DNA of 64,000 nucleotides from Arthrobacter pityocampae (lineage in GTDB: Bacteria; Actinomycetota; Actinomycetes; Actinomycetales; Micrococcaceae), in assembly GCF_002927275.1 (NCBI RefSeq), contig NZ_PRKW01000001.1, positions 248,001-312,000 of the forward strand. The letters run 5' to 3'. The notes beneath the pieces were generated by a model. The model ran no database searches. It worked only from the letters and a program-made list of their open reading frames with translations, and was not told where the DNA came from. A program made the position numbers and the translations under genes. Below, piece by piece: positions 34,900-42,900 of this stretch. The number at the start of each line of letters is the position of its first letter. Position 1 is the first letter of the stretch.

Positions 34900-35757
34900 G
34901 TGAAAGCCGAACAAATCTCCGATGTCTGCACGTTCCACGGCGAGGGACCGTACTGGGATCCGCGCCGCGGCGAACTCCTGTTCGTCGACATGATGGAGGG
35001 CGACGTCCTGGTCCGCCACGAGGACGGCAGCCTGGACCGGCACAGCGTCCACCCGCGCCTGGCCGGCGTGCTCCGCGGACGCGCCTCCGGCGGCTACGTG
35101 ATCGGCGTGGAGCGCGGCTTCGTGTTCGCCGACGACTCCCTCTCGGTGATCGAGCAGGGTCCCGAGGCCTTCGGCGACACCGCGGTGCGCATGAACGACG
35201 GCGGGTGCGACACCGCGGGACGCTTCCTCTGCGGGTCCATGGGCTGGGAGGGCGGCTTCGGCGCGGGGAGCCTCTACTCCCTGGACGCCGACCGCACCGT
35301 CTCCACCCTCCTGACCGGCCTGACGGTGTCCAACGGACTGCACTTCTCCCCTGCGGGCGACACCGCGTTCCTCAGCGACACTCCGACGGGGCGCATCGAC
35401 GCCCTCGGGTACGACGTCGACGCCGGCCGCTTCACCGACCGCCGCACCTTCGCCGTCGTCGAGCCCGCCCTGGGTATGCCGGACGGCATGGCGATCGACG
35501 CGGAGGGCGGCATCTGGACGGCCCTGTACGGGGGCGGTGCGGTGGCCAGGTACGACGCCTCGGGCCGGCTCTCCGAGCACATCCCGCTGCCGGTCACGAA
35601 TGTGACGGCGTGCGCATTCGGCGGGGAGGACCTCTCGACACTGTTCATCACGACCACGCAGGAGAACATCCCGGAGGGGTCGGAGCCCCAGGCCGGGGCG
35701 CTGTTCGCCGTCGAGGCCGGCGTCACCGGAGCACCCCTGCCGATGTACCGCGGCTAG
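34900..35757 (+). CDS. SMP-30/gluconolactonase-like protein
   Basis: 285 residues from GTG 34900, which has a strong AGGAGG 5 nt upstream; the open frame extends further but this start fits the family. It is a six-bladed beta-propeller enzyme family that hydrolyses sugar lactones with a bound divalent metal. Visible motifs are FHGEGPYWDPRRGELLFVD (metal Glu), RMNDGGCDTAGRFLCGSM (Asn-Asp), VSNGLHFSP, FLSDTPTGRIDAL, and LGMPDGMAIDAEGGIWTAL with the catalytic Asp. It is cytoplasmic, with no signal peptide. It lies 46 bp after DUF3515 and converges on the galactose oxidase gene, so a joint role in sugar oxidation is possible but unproven. Confidence 0.85.
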   Translation: MKAEQISDVCTFHGEGPYWDPRRGELLFVDMMEGDVLVRHEDGSLDRHSVHPRLAGVLRGRASGGYVIGVERGFVFADDSLSVIEQGPEAFGDTAVRMNDGGCDTAGRFLCGSMGWEGGFGAGSLYSLDADRTVSTLLTGLTVSNGLHFSPAGDTAFLSDTPTGRIDALGYDVDAGRFTDRRTFAVVEPALGMPDGMAIDAEGGIWTALYGGGAVARYDASGRLSEHIPLPVTNVTACAFGGEDLSTLFITTTQENIPEGSEPQAGALFAVEAGVTGAPLPMYRG

Positions 35758-35784
35758 CGGCATCCCTTCGGCAGCGTCATTTCG

Positions 35785-38700
35785 TCACTTGATCAGGATG
35801 GTCGACGCCACGCTGGGCACCCCGTTGTCATCCATCGCGAACAGCATGTAGTTGCCTGGTACGAGGACCCCGGGGTCCGTCGGCAGCTTCAATGACGCCG
35901 TGGTGCCTGAGACCGAGGTCGCGGTCAGCGGGATGCGCCGCTGGTCCGTGTTCACGGTGTGGGTCACGGTGCTCATCCGCATGAGCGAGAACTTCGTGAC
36001 CGGCGCTCCGGTGGTCACTGCGATCGTGCTCCCGACCGCGGCGGACGTCGGCGCGGTCGTGATTTGGGGCCGCTCGCGTTCGCTGCCGTCGGCATTCAGG
36101 AGGTACGGCGGCGTGAAGATTTCTCCGTCCAGGTGATTCGTCGTGGTGCAGTTGGTGCACAGACCGCCACCGCCGACGAAGACCCTGCTATCAGGGAGTA
36201 GCAGGGCGACGCTGTGATACGTCCGGGGAACGGCCATCGGGGCCAGCATGGTCCATTTCCCGGTTGCCGGGTTCCAGAGCTCCGGAGCCATCCGCGCGTC
36301 CGTATCGGTGAACGGAACGGGAGTCGGCTGACCCCCGACAACGAACACCTGGCCGTCGGGCAGGGCGACTCCGTTTGCGAAGGACCGTGTGACGGCCATG
36401 TCCGCGGTCCGTTCCACCCGAACGCCGTCGTTGATGTCGATGGTGTACGCACTCGCCGTCGCAGCGGCCTTCTGGTAGGCGGTCGCACCGCCCACCGTCA
36501 GGATCTTACCGATGTCGTACATCACGGCATTCCCGTTCATCGCATCCGCGCTGTCCGAACGCAGACCGGCCGAGGTGATGCTGCCGTTGCCGGTGGTGGA
36601 AATCCAAGCCATTTCGCGGCTCGGTCCGGCGTGGAAGACACGACCGCCAGGGGCGGCGAACAACCAGGCGTGGTTGTCTGAACGGAACTGGCCCTGGGGA
36701 TCGTCGGTCAGAATGCTGTCGACCCCCACGTTGGGCAGCGTCCGCCAGCCGCCGGCCGCGGACCAGATCTCTCCATGCTTCGGTGCCGTGCCGCCGGACC
36801 ACGATCCACCGAGGGTGAAGACCTCGCCCGTGGATGTGGTCACGTTGCTCTGGTAGCCCCGAGGAATCTTCATGTCAGGCCCGGGCGTCCAGGCGTTGGT
36901 GCTGGGGTTGTACAGGCTGGTCTTCGCGCTGTTGCTGCCGCCGCTGACCATGATGGTCCCGTCAGGGAGCATGGAGGTGCCCGGGCAGAACATGTCGTGA
37001 CCGGTGTTGGAGACCTGGGCCTGTGTCACCTTTCCGGTCGCGAGGTCGAGAATGGACGTCTGGGTGTACCCCCGGCTGCCTCCGAAGGTGATCGGGGAGT
37101 AAGCGGACCAGGTGAGCAGCTTGTTGCCGGGCAGGAGCGCGGCGGCGGCCGGCACGAGGGGGAAGCTGATGGTGGGTCCCCATGACCCCGCGGAGGGCCC
37201 TACGGACGATGCCGAGGAGGGGCCGAGGAGGGTGACCTCCGCAGCGCTGCTCCACGGGCCGCGATTCCCGGCCTCGGAGATCGCCGTCAACCGGACATAC
37301 CGGGCGCTGACTGCCGGGAAGGTCACCGTCTTCTCCGCGATGGTGTCCGCCCAGGTGCCCGTGGAGAGGACCTTCCAGGTGGTCCCGTCCGAACTGGCCT
37401 CGATCGAGTACTTCCCGATCCGCCCGTTGCCACCATCGGGACGCGGCAGGTAGGTCAAGCCACCGATGCCCCGCACCGCCTTCGTGTCGATCGTGAGGGA
37501 ATGCGGCAACGGGGCAGCCGGTGCCGGCGAATACCTGCTGTGCCAGATCGTCGCCTTGTTGCCGTCCAGCACATTGGCGGCGCCGTTGTTGACCCGCGCG
37601 GTCTCCGCGTCGCTGGCCGTGGCTGTCCAGCCCGTCCGCAGCAACACCCCGGCGGCAGGGGCCGGATCACCCTCGACGAGATTGATCTCTGCGGCACTGC
37701 TCCAGGGGCCGCGATTCCCGGCCTCGGAGATCGCCGTCAACCGGACATACCGGGCGCTGACTGCCGGGAAGGTCACCGTCTTCTCCGCGATGGTGTCCGC
37801 CCAGGTGCCCGTGGAGAGGACCTTCCAGGTGGTCCCGTCCGAACTGGCCTCGATCGAGTACTTCCCGATCCGCCCGTTGCCACCATCGGGACGCGGCAGG
37901 TAGGTCAAGCCACCGATGCCCCGCACCGCCTTCGTGTCGATCGTGAGGGAATGCGGCAACGGTGCTGCCGGTGCCGGCGAGTACCTGCTGTGCCAGATCG
38001 TCGCCTTGTTGCCGTCCAGCACATTGGCGGCGCCGTTGTTGTACCGCGCGGTCTCCGCGTCGCTGGCCGTGGCTGTCCAGCCCGTCCGCGGTAACACCTT
38101 GATGGGTGGGGCCGGTTCACCGCCGAGAAGGTTGATCTCTGCGGCACTGCTCCAGGGGCCGCGGTTGCCGGCCTCGGAGGTCGCCGTCAACCGGACATAC
38201 CGGGCGCTCACCGCACTGAAGGTAGCGGTCTTCTCCACTCCGGTGTCGGCCCACGTCCCGTTCGCCACGGGCTGGCTCCAGGTGACGCCGTCGATGCTCA
38301 CCCGGATGTCGAAGCTCCCGATTCGCCCGTTTCCGCCGTCCGGACGCGGGAGATAGCTCAATCCCGCAATGCCCCGCGCGGCCTTCGTGTCGATCGTGAG
38401 GGAATGCGGCAACGGTGCTGCCGGTGCCGGCGAGTACCTGCTGTGCCAGATCGTCGCCGTGTTGCCGTCCAGCACGTTCGCGGCCCCGTTGTTGTACCGG
38501 GCGGTCTCCGCGTCGCTGGCCGTGGCCGTCCACCCCGTCCGCGGCAGCGGGGTGGGGGCGGGCTCCACCAACGCAGCAGGGAGCACTGTGGTGTGATGCG
38601 GAGCGGTCAAGGACCCGTTCGGGCCGGCGAGCACGGCGTGGTGCGCATGGGAACCGGTGGGATCGGTGGCCGTCGACGGGCCCACCGTCCCGCATCCGAC

Positions 38701-38826
38701 GACCAGCAGAAGCACCATCAGGAGGGCCGGTCCTCGACGGACGCCGCCCCTCCGCACGGATCCCACTGTGTGGCCGCCCAGCTGCTGCGTGACCTTAGTA
38801 CTGAAAGCGTGCGTTCGAGACCCCAC
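35785..38826 (-). CDS. Galactose oxidase (copper radical oxidase) with three F5/8 type C domains
   Basis: 1013 residues, GTG start. An N-terminal lipoprotein-type signal (LLMVLLLVVGC, Cys45) is followed by three discoidin domains (~94-235, 244-385, 394-535) and a kelch-propeller oxidase with a DUF1929 C-terminus. The Fusarium galactose oxidase residues are all present at matching places: Cys614 (FCPG) and Tyr658 (RGYQS) 44 apart for the thioether cofactor, Trp676 (GGSW) 18 further, Tyr870-His871 (RTYHS) and His956 (THTVNTDQRR). It would oxidise C6 of galactose or galactosides to the aldehyde and make H2O2 outside the membrane. The fungal enzyme has one F5/8C domain. Neighbouring wall-glycan genes suggest cell-surface sugar as a substrate, an inference. 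Confidence 0.93.
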   Translation of the reverse strand: MGSRTHAFSTKVTQQLGGHTVGSVRRGGVRRGPALLMVLLLVVGCGTVGPSTATDPTGSHAHHAVLAGPNGSLTAPHHTTVLPAALVEPAPTPLPRTGWTATASDAETARYNNGAANVLDGNTATIWHSRYSPAPAAPLPHSLTIDTKAARGIAGLSYLPRPDGGNGRIGSFDIRVSIDGVTWSQPVANGTWADTGVEKTATFSAVSARYVRLTATSEAGNRGPWSSAAEINLLGGEPAPPIKVLPRTGWTATASDAETARYNNGAANVLDGNKATIWHSRYSPAPAAPLPHSLTIDTKAVRGIGGLTYLPRPDGGNGRIGKYSIEASSDGTTWKVLSTGTWADTIAEKTVTFPAVSARYVRLTAISEAGNRGPWSSAAEINLVEGDPAPAAGVLLRTGWTATASDAETARVNNGAANVLDGNKATIWHSRYSPAPAAPLPHSLTIDTKAVRGIGGLTYLPRPDGGNGRIGKYSIEASSDGTTWKVLSTGTWADTIAEKTVTFPAVSARYVRLTAISEAGNRGPWSSAAEVTLLGPSSASSVGPSAGSWGPTISFPLVPAAAALLPGNKLLTWSAYSPITFGGSRGYTQTSILDLATGKVTQAQVSNTGHDMFCPGTSMLPDGTIMVSGGSNSAKTSLYNPSTNAWTPGPDMKIPRGYQSNVTTSTGEVFTLGGSWSGGTAPKHGEIWSAAGGWRTLPNVGVDSILTDDPQGQFRSDNHAWLFAAPGGRVFHAGPSREMAWISTTGNGSITSAGLRSDSADAMNGNAVMYDIGKILTVGGATAYQKAAATASAYTIDINDGVRVERTADMAVTRSFANGVALPDGQVFVVGGQPTPVPFTDTDARMAPELWNPATGKWTMLAPMAVPRTYHSVALLLPDSRVFVGGGGLCTNCTTTNHLDGEIFTPPYLLNADGSERERPQITTAPTSAAVGSTIAVTTGAPVTKFSLMRMSTVTHTVNTDQRRIPLTATSVSGTTASLKLPTDPGVLVPGNYMLFAMDDNGVPSVASTILIK
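37240..38140 (-). repeat. Tandem 450-bp F5/8C-coding repeats
   Basis: The second and third F5/8C domains are encoded by DNA segments offset by exactly 450 bp (150 codons), for example a shared block at 37466 and 37916, and look almost identical. The first domain (to ~38560) is related at an offset of 453 bp but diverged. This implies recent duplication or gene conversion between the two copies nearest the oxidase domain. Confidence 0.9.
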
Positions 38827-39076
38827 GGTGGTGCCATCCTGTTCCCCAGCAAATATGTCAAAAGACCTTCTTCGACACTAGGAAACGGGCGAGTAGTCAG
38901 CACGAGTGGGATCTACCGGAAGTAGAGAAGGGGCTACCTGATTAACTCCGTAGGCGGCAGGGGTACTACTTGGAGGTCGGGGTGAGGCTACGCGGATCGG
39001 AGCGAGGTGACTTGGGGTTTCGTCTAGGTATTACCCGTGGGCAGGCCGATCCCGGCCGGCTCAAGGCCCCGGCTGG

Positions 39077-39853
39077 TCAAGCGTCGGCCGCTTTCTCCAG
39101 GGCTGCCTCGATCATCTCGAAGTCGATCCTCACGTGGCGGCGCGCCACGGCATCGGCGCCGTCCTCGTCTCCGCCGACGATCAGACCCACCAGCCGCTCG
39201 TGGTCCACGAGCGCCCGGGCCTCCATGGCCTCGACGCCGTCGACCGGGCCCCACGGGTGCAGGGGCGCAGCCAGGTTGAGCCGCGCCTCAGCCTCCGCCA
39301 GGAGCCCCGTGAGGACGGCATTGTGCGCGGCCGCGCAGATGGCCGCATGCAGGGCGGCATCGGCCGCCTGGGATGCGTTGCCGGAGGCCGCGATCCGGAA
39401 CACGTCGAGGCGTTCGCCGAGCACGACGACGTCGTCGTCCGTCCGGTTCTGCGCGGCCGAGCGGGCCACCGCCCCGTGGAGGAGACACAGCGTCTCCCGC
39501 AGATCACGCAGGGACGCCCACCGCGCGCCGAGGGACCGCTGGACCGCCTGCTCCGAGGACCGCTCCCACTGCCGGGTGACGAAGGATCCGCCCTGCCGGC
39601 CGCGCCGCGTCTCGAGGAGCCCCAGCGACACCAACCGGGCGATCGCCTCGCGGACCGCCGTCCGCCCCACGCCGAGGGACAGTGACAGCTCCCGCTCCGG
39701 CGGCAGCCGGGACCCCGGCAGATACTCCCCCACCGCGAGGGCCGTGATGAGCCGGTCGGCGATCTCGTCCCCGCGGGTTACTGCGGGCAGGGGCGCCGAA
39801 AGAAGACCCTCGGCTAACGGTGCTGCGCCCTGTGCTCCCTCCGTGCCGGTCAT
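39077..39853 (-). CDS. GntR/FadR-family transcriptional regulator
   Basis: 258 residues: an N-terminal winged helix (residues ~28-95: DEIADRLITALAVGEYLPGSRLPPERELS, recognition helix GVGRTAVREAIARLVSLGLL, wing TRRGRQGGSFV) and a C-terminal all-helical FCD domain with metal/ligand residues (ALHAAICAAAHNAVL, the final VDHERLVGLI and ARRHVRIDFEMI). FCD regulators respond to organic acids or amino acids. It is divergent from the permease-amidase pair, with a 184-bp shared region containing a palindrome at 39894-39910. It most likely represses that operon. Confidence 0.9.
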   Translation of the reverse strand: MTGTEGAQGAAPLAEGLLSAPLPAVTRGDEIADRLITALAVGEYLPGSRLPPERELSLSLGVGRTAVREAIARLVSLGLLETRRGRQGGSFVTRQWERSSEQAVQRSLGARWASLRDLRETLCLLHGAVARSAAQNRTDDDVVVLGERLDVFRIAASGNASQAADAALHAAICAAAHNAVLTGLLAEAEARLNLAAPLHPWGPVDGVEAMEARALVDHERLVGLIVGGDEDGADAVARRHVRIDFEMIEAALEKAADA

Positions 39854-39893
39854 CCATCCACCCTAGGCGAGAATTTACCTGCCCGAAATAAAA

Positions 39894-39910
39894 GGTCTTC
39901 TCATCAGACC
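39894..39910. promoter_or_regulatory. Candidate GntR operator palindrome
   Basis: GGTCT-tctcatc-AGACC is a perfect 5-bp inverted repeat with a 7-nt spacer, on the minus strand beginning TGGTCT as in FadR-type sites. It lies 41 bp from the regulator start and 128 bp before the permease start. Confidence 0.45.
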
Positions 39911-40037
39911 ATTTATGCGGGAGGATACTGCTCGGGCCGGGCGGGCTCCCCTCGACGCCTGCGGTCCCGTCCTTCCTCCCGGCGCTCCATCCCCCACGGA
40001 TCGACCCCGCGCCTCCCGCTGAACGAAAGGCACCCCG

Positions 40038-41487
40038 GTGGCCACACGTCATCTCGACGAACTGAGCGCGCAACAGCAGCTCGAATCCTTCGGCTACAAG
40101 CAGGAACTCGAGCGATCCGTCTCCACGGTGGACCTCCTCATCTACGGCCTGATCTTCATGGTGCCCATCGCACCCTGGGCGATCTTCGGCACCGTGTACA
40201 ACGCGGCCGACGGCATGGTCCCGCTCGTGTACCTGATCGGGCTGGTGGCGATGATCTTCACCGCGCTGTCCTACTCCCAGATGGCGAAGTCGATCCCCCT
40301 GGCCGGTTCCGTCTTCTCCTACGTCGGGCGCGGGATCCATCCCACCGTCGGCTTCTTCGCCGGCTGGGCCATCCTCCTCGACTACCTCCTCGTCCCGACC
40401 CTGCTCTATGTCTTCGCCGCCGAGTCCATGATCGGGATCTTCCCCGGGTCGGCGCGCTGGGTGTGGGCGCTGATCTTCGTCGCGATCAACACGGCCGTGA
40501 ACCTGCTGGGCGTGAGCTCGCTGAAGCTCATGAACCGCATCTTCCTGGTGATGGAACTGGTGTTCGTGGTGGTGTTCATCATCATCGCGGTGACGGCGCT
40601 GAACGGGGGGCACGATCCCCGGCGCCGAGTTCTCCTCCGCCCCGGTCTGGGACGCGAGCAAGGTGAGCGGGCCGCTGCTCGCCTCCGCGCTGTCCATCGC
40701 GGTCCTCAGCTTCCTCGGCTTCGACGGGATCTCCACGATGGCCGAGGAGTCCACGGGCAAGCGCAACGCTGCCGGCAAGGCGATGATCATCGCCCTGTTC
40801 ATCGCCGCCTTCTGCTTCGTCACCCAGACGTGGCTGGCCAGCCTGCTCGCGGCGGACCAGGGTCCCTTCTCCGACGACGCCGCGGGCAATGCGTTCTTCG
40901 ACCTCGTGGAAGCGGCCTCGAACAGCACCTGGGCCACGGCTTTCTTCGTGGTGAACGTCCTCGCCCTCGGTATCGCGAACGCGATGGCCGCCCAGGCCGC
41001 GACCTCCCGCCTGCTCTACTCCATGAGCCGCGAACGGCAGCTGCCGAAGTTCCTGAGCTCCGTCAATGCGCGGAAGGTCCCGCAGTACGCGATCATCACG
41101 GTGTCCGTCATCTCTGCCGTGCTCGTGCTGTTCTTCGTCGGCCAGATCGACGTCATCTCAGCCCTGGTCAACTTCGGCGCGCTGTTCGGGTTCCTCCTGC
41201 TGCACGTCTCGGTGGTGGTGCACTACGTGGTGCGGAAGAAGTCCGCCAACTACCTCCTCCACCTGGTGGTCCCCACGATCGGCTTCCTGATCATCGGCTA
41301 CGTGCTCCTCAACGCCGCGGCCGAGGCGAAGATCGGCGGCCTCGTGTGGCTCATCATCGGCGCCGGCGTCTTCGCCTACTACCGGAGGACCGGACGCACC
41401 ACTGACCTGTCGGGGCCTGCGTCCGACAGCACCGACCACGACCCCCAGCCGGTTGCCACCGGCGAACGCGAAGGACTCCGACCATGA
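40038..41487 (+). pseudogene. APC-family amino acid permease, broken by a +1 frameshift in a G6 run
   Basis: The first frame (GTG 40038, MATRHLDELSA) encodes six or so membrane helices to VVFIIIAVTALNGG. Then, at a run of six G (40605-40610), the permease reading moves to the +1 frame, where PGAEFSSAPVWDASKV leads into the rest of the transporter (LASALSIAVLSFLGFDGIS to the end at 41487, about six more helices). Removing one G restores NGGTIPGAEF and a 482-residue protein of normal APC length. This is either a real mutation or a homopolymer sequencing error. The stop overlaps the start of the amidase gene (ATGA), so the pair forms an operon for uptake and breakdown of an amide-like compound. 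Confidence 0.85.
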
Positions 41488-42464
41488 CCGGCACCACAGC
41501 AACCACAGCAGCCCTGACCGAGGGGCTCGACCACTTCCTCGACAAGACCCACGGGCAGCCGGGCTTCAGCGCCGACGTCGCCCCCGCCCTGCGCATCACG
41601 CCGGGTACCGGGGAGCGCATCGGCTTCGAGACGAACGACGAGGTGTACGCCCAGCTCCACGAGCACAAGGACATGGGCAAGCTGACGGCCCAGCTGAATC
41701 CCGTCACCGGCCCGCTGTACGTGGAGGGCGCCCAGCCTGGCGACGCCCTGGCCGTCACCATCCACGAGATCCGGCTGAAGACCCACGGCTGGTCCATCAG
41801 TCTGCCGGGCGTGGGCGCCCTGAAGGAACGGATGGGCGCGGAGATGTTCACGCGCCGGGTGCCCATCGACGAGGACGGCGTCCACGTGACGGACCGGCAC
41901 ACCCTCGCCCCCGCCCCCATGATCGGGTGCATCGGAACGGCGCCGGCGCAGGGCTCCCACTCGACGGTGATGCCGTCCTACGCCGAGGGCGGGAACATGG
42001 ACCTCACCGACTGCCGGCCGGGGGCCACGGTGTACCTGCCGGTGATGACGGAGGGCGCCTACCTGTCCATCGGGGACATCCACGCCATCATGGCCGAGGG
42101 CGAGTCCTCCTTCGTGGCGATCGAGGCGGAGGGCGTCGCCGTCATCAGCGTGGACCTCGTGAAGGACCTGCCGCTGCGCGCGCCCCGGGTGGAGACCGAG
42201 GCGGAATGGATCTTCGTGGGCCTGGGCGATCCGGTGCAGGAGTCGATCCAGCGCGGCTACGAGGATGCCTTCGATTTCCTCGTCGACACCCACGGCTTCT
42301 CCGCCGGAGATGCCTACGCCCTGCTCAGCGCGGCTGGGCATTCACGGCTGGGCGGCCCCACCGGCAGCACCGACCCCGACCCGCTGCACCCCATGGCGCC
42401 CGTCGGCGCGGTCACCACGCACCGCCTGCCGAAGAGCCTGCTCACACCGGGCGCCGGGGCCTGA
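41484..42464 (+). CDS. Acetamidase/formamidase family amidohydrolase
   Basis: 326 residues, FmdA/AmdA family, which hydrolyses short amides to ammonia and acid. Signatures include RIGFETNDEVYAQLHEH, NPVTGPLYVEGAQPGDALAV, the IGCIGTAPA block and AEGGNMDLTDCRPGATVYLPV, which carries metal-site residues, then GAYLSIGDIHAIMAEGE. The ATG overlaps the permease stop by 4 nt, so it is translationally coupled to the transporter and presumably shares the GntR promoter. It is cytoplasmic. The true substrate, whether formamide, acetamide or a larger amide, cannot be told from sequence. Confidence 0.88.
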   Translation: MTGTTATTAALTEGLDHFLDKTHGQPGFSADVAPALRITPGTGERIGFETNDEVYAQLHEHKDMGKLTAQLNPVTGPLYVEGAQPGDALAVTIHEIRLKTHGWSISLPGVGALKERMGAEMFTRRVPIDEDGVHVTDRHTLAPAPMIGCIGTAPAQGSHSTVMPSYAEGGNMDLTDCRPGATVYLPVMTEGAYLSIGDIHAIMAEGESSFVAIEAEGVAVISVDLVKDLPLRAPRVETEAEWIFVGLGDPVQESIQRGYEDAFDFLVDTHGFSAGDAYALLSAAGHSRLGGPTGSTDPDPLHPMAPVGAVTTHRLPKSLLTPGAGA

Positions 42465-42474
42465 CGGGACCGGG

Positions 42475-42502
42475 ACTGCACCCGTGGCGTGACGGGTGCA
42501 GT
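42475..42502. terminator. Terminator hairpin of the permease-amidase operon
   Basis: ACTGCACCCGT-ggcgtg-ACGGGTGCAGT is a perfect 11-bp stem with a 6-nt loop, 10 nt after the amidase stop. No T-run follows, as is usual in this G+C range. Confidence 0.65.
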
Positions 42503-42585
42503 ACCGGATGATCGCCCGTCCCCGGAGTGTCGGAGACGCTCAGTAGACTGACGGTTCACGCTGTCCACGACGCAAAGGAACTCAC

Positions 42586-42813
42586 ATGGCAGAGACACTG
42601 GGAAGCCCGCAGTCCGAACCCGAGGGCGGCTTCGAGCGCGATCCCTCCGACTGGGTCACCGGCGACGAGCCGATGACGGCAGCACAGCGGAGCTACCTCG
42701 ACACCCTGGCCCGCGAGGCCGGCGAGGAGATCCCCGCCGACATCAACAAGGCCGAGGCCTCCGAGCACATCGACCGGTTGCAGGGCAAGAGCAAGCGGGT
42801 CAGCGACTCCTGA
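42586..42813 (+). CDS. DUF3072 family small protein
   Basis: 75 residues, acidic, no membrane segment. It has the family core DPSDWVTGDEPMTAAQRSYL, then TLAREAGEEIPADINKAEA and HIDRLQ, a helical SAP-like or three-helix arrangement common in actinobacteria. Function is unknown. A TAGACT -10 candidate lies at 42544-42549, giving a short leader, so it likely has its own promoter. It converges on the ribA fusion gene across a strong terminator. Confidence 0.85.
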   Translation: MAETLGSPQSEPEGGFERDPSDWVTGDEPMTAAQRSYLDTLAREAGEEIPADINKAEASEHIDRLQGKSKRVSDS

Positions 42814-42819
42814 CCCACA

Positions 42820-42859
42820 CCGATCCCACTTCCCTGCCGGCCTCGGGGAGTGGGATCGG
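42820..42859. terminator. Strong bidirectional terminator between convergent genes
   Basis: CCGATCCCACT at 42820-42830 pairs perfectly with AGTGGGATCGG at 42849-42859; the stem extends inward to 15 bp with one wobble around a 10-nt loop. It separates the DUF3072 gene from the oppositely oriented riboflavin-type gene. Confidence 0.7.
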
Positions 42860-42900
42860 ATGCCGGCCGTCCATTGCGGGCGCCGGCTACCGAACTCCGG

